Of a DNA stretch of 64,000 nucleotides, positions 57,538 through 64,000 are shown piece by piece. The notes beneath the pieces are model-generated. The model ran no database searches, had not been told where the DNA came from, and was given only the letters and a program-made list of their open reading frames with translations. Source of the DNA: Mactromeris polynyma. Lineage: Eukaryota > Mollusca > Bivalvia > Venerida > Mactridae. The translations under genes and the position numbers were made by a program. The stretch spans positions 11,038,807 through 11,102,806 of the forward strand of contig JASFXZ010000003.1 of NCBI GenBank assembly GCA_032209605.1, given 5' to 3'. How positions within the stretch are numbered: the first letter of the stretch is position 1; every line of letters starts with the position of its first letter.

Positions 57538-59280
57538 TATTATTATTATTATTATATACCATATTTCTATAGCACTCATTTCATACATAAAATATGTTCA
57601 AAAGTGCTTTACAATGTAATATAAAACAATAGACAAACTAAAATGCTTATAACAATATTAACGCTAGTCAATTAAAACAAAGTGTTTATGCATAGTACAT
57701 ATGTACAAAATTAAAATAATATAAAATGTTTGAAATAACTATAAAATAATAGAAAAATAATTTCAGAGTTAGTGAAAACCAATAAAATTTAAAGATAAAG
57801 TAACAACAAGCAGTTAAATCCCGGATAGATCCATGCACTCGGAAATAAAATAATAAAACACTTATCGTCCATAATACTGTATAAAATAGTGTGTTTTCAG
57901 AGCCTTCTTAAAACTTTGCAAGGTGTTACAGTCTCTGATGTCAGATGGGAGGGCATTCCATAACTTAGCTGATGCTGACTGGAAACTTCTGTCACCATAA
58001 CGCGCCGTCCGACATTTAGGCACAACTAACGTCAATGACTTATTTTTCGACCTCAGATTTCTGGATGCTCTGTATATTTCTAACATGTCCACAATGTACG
58101 CAGGCGATTGGTCATGGAGCGCTTTAAATGTGTGTGTTAGAATTTTGTACTCTACTCTGCATTGCACAGGGAGCCAATGTAGTTCCTGTAGCACGGGGGT
58201 TATATGGTCGTACCTGGCTGTCCTCGTAATAATTCTAGCTGCCGTATTTTGAACAGATTGTAGTTTGTTTAATATCTGCTTTGGAACACCGTACATGAGA
58301 GCATTGCAATAGTCTATGCGAGATGTAACAAGAGAGTTTACCAGAGATTTGGTTGCGTTCAGTGTTAGATAAGGTCTTATATGGCCAATGTGTCGCAATT
58401 GTGCGTAAGAATTTCTACAAACACTATTGACGTGTTGATCCAGCTTCATGGTTGAGTCAAGATAAGCGCCCAGATTCCTAACACTTGGTGATTGTTTGAT
58501 TACAGAGCCATCGACGGTGACGGAGACATTTGAAACTGTTTTTGAGTTGTGCTCAGATGAGAATATGATTAATTCTATTTTGTCCGCATTTAGCTTTAGC
58601 ATGTTGTTGTTCATCCATTTCACTATGTCATTCAGACAGTGTTCAATGCGATTGACAGATTCTTCAATTGAAATCGTGTTTAATGGTTTGAACGATAAGT
58701 ATAATTGCGAATCGTCCGCATAGAAATGGTTGTCCAATTCATGGTTTCTACAAATAGCTCCAACAGGCTTTGTGAACATTGTATAGTTTTTGGGGCCAAG
58801 AACAGACCCTTGGGGTACGCTGTACTTCATCAGCACTGGGTCCGAGAGTTCACCGTTAATGGCTACTGTTTGATAGCGATCACTGAGGTAGGACCTCATC
58901 CATGTAAGTGGTGTCCCTGTGATACCAAAGTGATGTTCTAAGCGAGTAAGAAGCGTCTCGTGGTCAATTGTATCGAAAGCAGCCGACAGATCTAACATTA
59001 CTAGAATAGTTACATTATTTCTGTCCAGTGATTGAAGAATGTCATTTTGAACTTTCAACAGTGCGGTTTCGGTTGAGTGGAATTTCCGATAGGCTGACTG
59101 GTTGACTTCATGAAGTTCATTGTTTTTTAGATGATTTTCAATTCGGACATCTACCACTTTCTCCAAGATTTTTGATATAAAAGGCAAATTAGACACTGGC
59201 CTGTAATTCTTAAGAACATTTGCATCTAGACTTGGCTTTTTTAGAAGTGGTCTTATTCGTGAGTGTGAGTAAAGTGTGCT
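57538..59280 (-). mobile_element. 5'-truncated CR1/L2-type LINE with open reverse-transcriptase frame
   Basis: An uninterrupted minus-strand frame (at least 59196-57862, open upstream to about 59275) encodes most of a non-LTR reverse transcriptase. KNYRPVSNLPF, LDLSAAFDTIDHE, YSVPQGSVLGP and the catalytic FYADDSQLYL are all present, followed by the C-terminal ITPVLQELHWLPV region and a stop at 57862. The endonuclease domain and 5' end are absent, as expected from incomplete target-primed reverse transcription. The 3' UTR ends in a (TAA)n-type tail seen as TATTATTATTATTATTA at 57538-57556. CR1/L2 assignment is by motif style. Same strand as CHAT, directly upstream of its first recognised coding exon. 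Confidence 0.9.
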
Positions 59281-61398
59281 AAGTTAATTATTTTGTTATA
59301 AACACAAGCCAAACTATCCAGCTTTGCAGACACAATTGAAATTAATGTAATATTGAAATAGCATATTTCTACCGCCTTTTAACGAGGGTCACTTAATTTT
59401 ACATTTGCGAATAGTTCATAGCTGGCGCTATGTTAATGTATTAGTTTGTTGTGTTCTCTTATTATTTGATGTCGATTAGTTGTGTACTTTTTAATTATGA
59501 TGATATGAATTACAATGTACGATGACTAAACAAAAATGATTGCCGGGTATCAACAGCGTTCATCACATCGCTGAAGAATGCATTGTAAAGCGGGATGCAG
59601 ATACGGAACAGGAACTGCCGCTTACAAAGTATACAGACATCTAGAAAGGAGACATGGAAATGTGTACATATTTAATATAATTAGGTTCAATTGATTTTGT
59701 TTGGTATTTAGAATGTTGTTTGTTTCATGTATATACTGATGTTAGAGTTGACATCTTTCTTAGTTTATTGTCTTAAATCCAGCAAAAGTCAGTTTAGAAA
59801 GGTCGTGTGTTGGGATGGTTCCATCAGAAAGTAAGTTAGGATATCTCTTGTATTTTAATTACGTGTCATTATTCTATTAGAACAAAATAGCTTTCTGTCA
59901 AAAAGACACAATTCAGCTGTCCTTTTTGAAAATTTATACATTCAATATTTGTTTAGACCCTGATTCGAATAAACAACAACAATAAGGGAATGACGAGAAC
60001 GAGAGAAAGAGCAGTTCAAGATTAACTAAAGCTCCCAAACATTTCTTTCGGGCATTAAAATGTGATTTGCAGCAAGAATAATGTTGGAGTAACATTTCTT
60101 TTAAATTTGCCGAAGGCAGTGATCAGCTGTAATTGTAGCGATAACGAAAGATTTATTGTTTCAATTAAGTGAAACTATTGCTAACGAACTAATTGTTTAT
60201 ACACTTCAACGCGTTTTTCAAGAACTTTTCCGGTTTAAAAAAAGCCAAGGACGGTTTGCATCAAATTGGTGGCGGAAACTGGAAACTTTAGAAAACAGTA
60301 TGTATTTTTCTCACGGTAAAATCCACTCTCTTATTCATTTCTTATTGTGGACATTTCGTTGATTTCCATCGTGAAATCCAAAAGAACCAATGACTTATCT
60401 TGAATATTCCCGACATTTGCATCTAAATATGCATTTTTTCTGATTGAAAAAAGAAATTAACGATGCAAATATAAACGATACTTTGCACTGGGTTCAAAAA
60501 CACTTCAAAAACTATAAAGTCTATAAAGTCTATAGATATATGCTTTTATCCATATTTTATGTTTTGTATTGTCATAAAATCTGTGTCTACATTATTTGAT
60601 GATATACGCTAAAATACGAAGAAGAAAAAATAAATTAAAAAAAACATTGCATACTCGTCGTTTTCGTCACTTAAAACATGTTGTTCTTACACTTAAGTAT
60701 CGAACGAGTTTTTCGGCGCAGTCGTACTAACATGGTTTTGCATATCACCAATCAAATCTTTATGTTAGCCACCAAGGCAATTTCTCTTCAACCGAACAAC
60801 GTTTGTAACCTTGACGCGGATTGGTTAACCTTTCAATAAAGGGTACGTTACCTTACCGAATTCCACTGAAATTTGGTGAATTTACCGAAATCCATTTCGA
60901 ATCTGGCGTGACCAGCAATCGTAACATCTCGGCTTTTTTTATGCTGCACAACAAAACTTAACCTTCAAATTTCTTGTTTCTAACGACACCCATTCTCTAC
61001 GCATCAGTTTGTGATTATTGAATGAATGTCAAATGGTCGATAAAACAGAATTAAATGGATATAGTTTTGCTGTGATAAATAGAGATTAAATCAACACAAT
61101 TGTAATGGATTTTGCTTGTGCTTGATTATCGAGAGGGTGGGGAGATAATCTTGACTGATAAGAAGCAAGTTTCACATAAATTGGGTACATTTTTCAAGTT
61201 CGCTTCGCCACGTCCGTGAAAAATTCGTCGATTATGAATCTGACATTGTCTTTAATCCTTCTGTAGAGATAATTACAGCAGTATTTATCGACACTGCCAC
61301 CTACTCTAAGTCATTCTCATGTCTAAACAGCAGTCATCTTTGTGTGAATAATTACCGGATAAGCAGGGTAATTCATGTTAAGATCGGAATGATTCAGT

Positions 61399-61593
61399 TT
61401 AGTGCATGACCATTGTATCGAATTGTGGTTTAAGTGTAGCGTAATATTTTTCCTGGGCCGTCTTTCCGCGCATTGACTCCATCTTAATATATGCAAATTG
61501 TTCTTCGCGCGTTAGCGTGAACGCTTCGTCCGCCATCATGTTAAACAGAATGACGTCATACGAAGATGACGTCATTTCATGATATTTATTCAT
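61399..61593 (-). CDS. Unassigned small open reading frame downstream of twin CREs
   Basis: Reading from the ATG-ATG at 61539-61534, a 47-codon charged peptide begins MMADEAFTLTREEQFAYIKM and ends QFDTMVMH (stop 61399-61401); the frame also opens upstream to 61593. Composition is more protein-like than other short frames here (acidic/basic mix, no long hydrophobic runs) and the start context ACATGATGGCGG is good. I recognise no homologue and see no strong donor site within it. It could be a small gene, a 5' exon, or chance. Confidence 0.25.
   Translation of the reverse strand: MNKYHEMTSSSYDVILFNMMADEAFTLTREEQFAYIKMESMRGKTAQEKYYATLKPQFDTMVMH
61551..61574. promoter_or_regulatory. Two perfect CREs (TGACGTCA)
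   Basis: TGACGTCA occurs at 61551-61558 and again at 61567-61574, 16 bp start to start. This is the full palindromic cAMP-response element bound by CREB/ATF factors. The pair lies just upstream (minus strand) of the short open frame starting at 61539 and about 4.3 kb upstream of the first CHAT coding exon. Confidence 0.6.
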
Positions 61594-62478
61594 GACAAAA
61601 TTGATTAATATTCATCCAAATATCAAGCATTTAAAAAAGTTAATGTGATGTGCAAAGTTATTTCTGACTGACCCTCGTATACTTCCCAAATGAGAACAGT
61701 TCAGTCAATATTTCCGGAATAATGCCTATGATATCCTTTGCATTAGTTAGGCCTATTAACGAAAATTGAAAAACAACAACTCATTACCATAGTCATTATG
61801 CATTTTAACAATTAGGCATTTCACTTTCTTTTTATGCTCTATACGTGATAAAATTAGGCTCAACACAGCAGAAACAAGAACTATCTTGAAAAAAGATGGT
61901 CGGCGCAATTGGAAGGTTAAGATTTATTGTGGAACATAAAAAATGCCGAGATGTTACGATTGCTGGTTACTCCAGATCCAAAATGGATTTAGGTAAATTC
62001 ACCGAATTTCAGTGGGTTTCGGTAAGGTAAAGTACCCTTTATCGATAGGTTAACCAAACGGTGTTCGCTTGAAGGGAAATTGCCTTGGTAATTTACGTAA
62101 AATTTGATTGGTGTACAGATATGAAAATAGCAAAACCATGTTAGTACGACTGAGCCGAAAAAACAGATACTATACACTAACTGTAAATGTTCAAATAAGA
62201 CAAAATAAGAAAATTTTGTGGATTTTTTCATAAACGTAACATGAGTGCGTCATTTTACGAGGATTGTGAGAAAAAATGGTCAAGTATCTGAGATACTTTT
62301 CAAGGAGCGTTTGTTTTCAGTAATCTGGTTGTTTCCACGACCAATTCCCATCTGCAGGCATCTCAAATATCTCGGTGTCTCTAATTGTATATAATATGAT
62401 GAAAATAATCATTGGCAAGTCTGAACAACCGCTGCATGACTTTTTCGAAGTAATTTTCCGTCTGACTTCCAAAATCAG

Positions 62479-62490
62479 CGCGCATGCGCG
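62479..62490. promoter_or_regulatory. NRF-1-type palindrome
   Basis: CGCGCATGCGCG contains the NRF-1 core GCGCATGCGC and is a rare CpG cluster in AT-rich DNA. Such sites mark TATA-less animal promoters. It may indicate a promoter upstream of CHAT on the minus strand, but no transcript evidence is available. Confidence 0.45.
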
Positions 62491-62870
62491 AGCAATTGTG
62501 ACACACTACTCTGCCTTAATGAAGTCATTTCTTAGATAAAGACGAAAAGCGTTGTATTGTATAAAGAATAATCAGAGTATTTTCCCGAGAGCACTTTCAA
62601 TTTACTGGTCGGACAAAATGCTTTCTTATGGTCTATTTGGTTACATTGGAAATTGGGAGACGGTAATTTGATCAAGGCTGACAATCATCCTGTCTTGTTC
62701 TTTGCTAACAAGAGTCTGTACAAGGCAGGCTATAAACAAGAGAGGATATTGTTACAGTTGACATGATACATTGCTGTGTAGTGCCCTTGTGGTGAAGAAT
62801 CGAAACGGGAAACATAGATATATTGATATTGCCCGGTCATGTAGTACAGTTATCAAAGATCAGCAAGTAA

Positions 62871-63050
62871 ATTCCATTAAATTCCAAATATTTGGGAATG
62901 TTGACCAAGGTTATTTGGTGTATTGTATAAATAAAATGCATTTAAAACAATATTTTTGAGAATTCCATTAAATTTCAAATATTTGGGAATGTTGATAAAG
63001 GTTATTTGGTGTATTGTATAAATAATATGCATTTTTTTAATATTTGAGAA
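62871..63050. repeat. Two-copy ~89-bp tandem duplication
   Basis: ATTCCATTAAATTCCAAATA ... GGTTATTTGGTGTATTGTAT occurs twice in direct tandem with few differences. Non-coding local duplication. Confidence 0.9.
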
Positions 63051-63504
63051 TTTGATATCCAAAATCCATGAATATTTCTCCAGCATTTGCAAATTTTGGA
63101 GAAGTGAATTGTTTAAAATTTCATAAAATTGCTAATGTGATAGAATAAAGACACCTCGCGTTATGTTTGAATTAAATGCAAATGAAAATGGCCATATTCT
63201 ATAACAGACCTTCCACTAACAGTTTCATGGGGTACGACATAAAACAGAATGTAATATAAATGAAAAAGCAAAGAAAGACATTGTCCAGTTATTTGTATCA
63301 ACATTAATTAATGCAATACAGAAATACAGAAACCTAGCATGCATAAATAATGAAAATACCAATTAAAATGCTTATTAAAAGACCTCATTTAAAAACGCTG
63401 TATAGAAAGATAGATAAACATGATATATACACTGAAGTACAATATGTACAACAGGTTCATGGCAATGTTCATTGAGTAATATCAAGAAGCCACAAGACCA
63501 GAGC

Positions 63505-63785
63505 AGTAAAAGTAAAGTAAGTGTTTATTTATTATAGTGTCACCACTACTTAAAGGGCCAGTCATTTCTGACTTATGAGAAACCTACTTTCTGAGCACAT
63601 TTACTTCCCGATTTCTATCCTTTAATGCCAGGCACCAGGCAGGTAGGCACACGGTAACCATTATTTAACTAGCTGGCGGCTTACCAACCGGCCATATCAG
63701 AACGGAACCGTACCGGGATTCGAACCTTTGACATCCCGCTCCCATGGCGGATGTCTTAACCACTCTGCCAAGGGAGACGGTTGTG
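63505..63785 (-). mobile_element. tRNA-derived SINE
   Basis: On the minus strand a tRNA-like head carries an A box (TTGGCAGAGTGGTTAAG) and a perfect B box GGTTCGAATCC (63716-63726), as in Ser/Leu-type tRNAs. A body of about 200 bp follows and ends in an AT-rich tail ('actataataaataaacac'). A related tail ('taagtaaatctttattgtagtgaca') occurs at about 32340-32370. The open frame across it is a typical artefact of such SINEs. Confidence 0.8.
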
Positions 63786-64000
63786 TGGATGAACAACACA
63801 TAAACGACCTCTCGCAAGATTAAGACGCTTCGTGAGCTGTTTGAAGTCAATGTAAAGTGGAGCATGTTGTCATCATTAGTGTCACATTGGAAAAGAATGA
63901 TAGATTCTAGTACGCACTGCTTGAAACACTACACGCTAAACATGTGCAAAACAATGCCGGTGATAATTGGCAGCGTTGTTTGTCTTCACTTCTAGTCAGT

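Larger units (their letters stand above)
60709..62163. mobile_element. Long inverted-repeat (foldback) structure
   Basis: The left arm 60709-60966 and right arm 61911-62163 are inverted copies at roughly 80% identity by eye. Matching landmarks: GTCGTACTAACATGGTTTTG, ACCAATCAAAT, CAAGGCAATTT, AAAGGGTAC, TTACCTTACCGAA, CAGCAATCGTAACATCTCGG. The 944-bp interior carries a short minus-strand open frame and two CREs. Arms differ by small indels, so it is old. No transposase or target duplication is identified. Confidence 0.8.
59281..64000. other. Region upstream of CHAT
   Basis: No homologous exon is recognised. It should contain the CHAT promoter or 5' non-coding exons, or part of a long first intron. 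Holds the inverted-repeat structure 60709-62163, twin CREs, an NRF-1 palindrome, a tandem duplication and a terminal SINE. A vesicular acetylcholine transporter gene, often nested upstream of CHAT in animals, is not seen here. Confidence 0.55.

Noticed and set aside
63665..63865. 66-codon minus-strand open frame (SLGRVVKTSAMGAGCQRFES)
   Set aside because: It is a translation of the tRNA-derived head of a SINE, a familiar artefact.
59281..64000. Vesicular acetylcholine transporter gene nested upstream of CHAT
   Set aside because: No multi-transmembrane frame or transporter motif is visible on either strand in this part of the window.

Overview
The window is eukaryotic nuclear DNA: AT-rich, with short protein-coding exons bounded by GT-AG introns, tRNA-derived SINEs, Tc1/mariner, pogo-like and hAT-like DNA transposon remnants, and a CR1/L2-type LINE. 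Exon density, intron sizes and the style of the dispersed repeats suggest a mollusc, most likely a bivalve. That assignment is inference; no species can be named from the sequence alone.

Two protein-coding genes account for almost all real coding sequence, and they converge. (1) On the + strand, 4104-21566, lies a complete PLP-dependent class-III aminotransferase-fold phospho-lyase of the ETNPPL/PHYKPL (AGXT2L) family. It has 13 coding positions, all in phase, and encodes 487 aa. Exon 7 exists in three tandem versions (11313-11395, 13309-13391, 14796-14878). Each is exactly 83 nt, has the same phases, and encodes a different version of the same active-site segment. Because 83 is not a multiple of 3, only one can be used per mRNA, so this looks like an undescribed mutually exclusive exon cluster that swaps part of the active-site region of a metabolic enzyme. 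(2) On the - strand, 57210-31274, lies choline O-acetyltransferase (CHAT), the acetylcholine-synthesising enzyme. It has 14 coding exons, all in phase, giving about 666 aa with the catalytic His near residue 330. Non-coding 5' exons, if any, lie upstream and may extend past the window.

Layout: 1-4103 upstream sequence with a (TA)n tract, an 81-bp direct repeat and a broken LINE 3' end; 4104-22125 the phospho-lyase gene, its introns loaded with repeats, including an 861-bp near-perfect Tc1/mariner-derived palindrome with TA flanks (17320-18180) and a 26-bp minisatellite beside alternative exon 7a; 22126-31273 convergent 3' intergenic/UTR space with three intact pogo-like MITEs; 31274-57210 CHAT, whose largest intron holds two minisatellites (40-bp and 46-bp units); 57538-59280 a 5'-truncated LINE with an open reverse-transcriptase frame; 59281-64000 a putative upstream regulatory region with twin perfect CREs, an NRF-1 palindrome, a 1.45-kb inverted-repeat structure and a tRNA-derived SINE.

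The genes do not form an operon. A shared theme (ethanolamine/choline chemistry) is noted but may be coincidence. Long open frames over the 40-bp minisatellite and most other short open frames are not genes.
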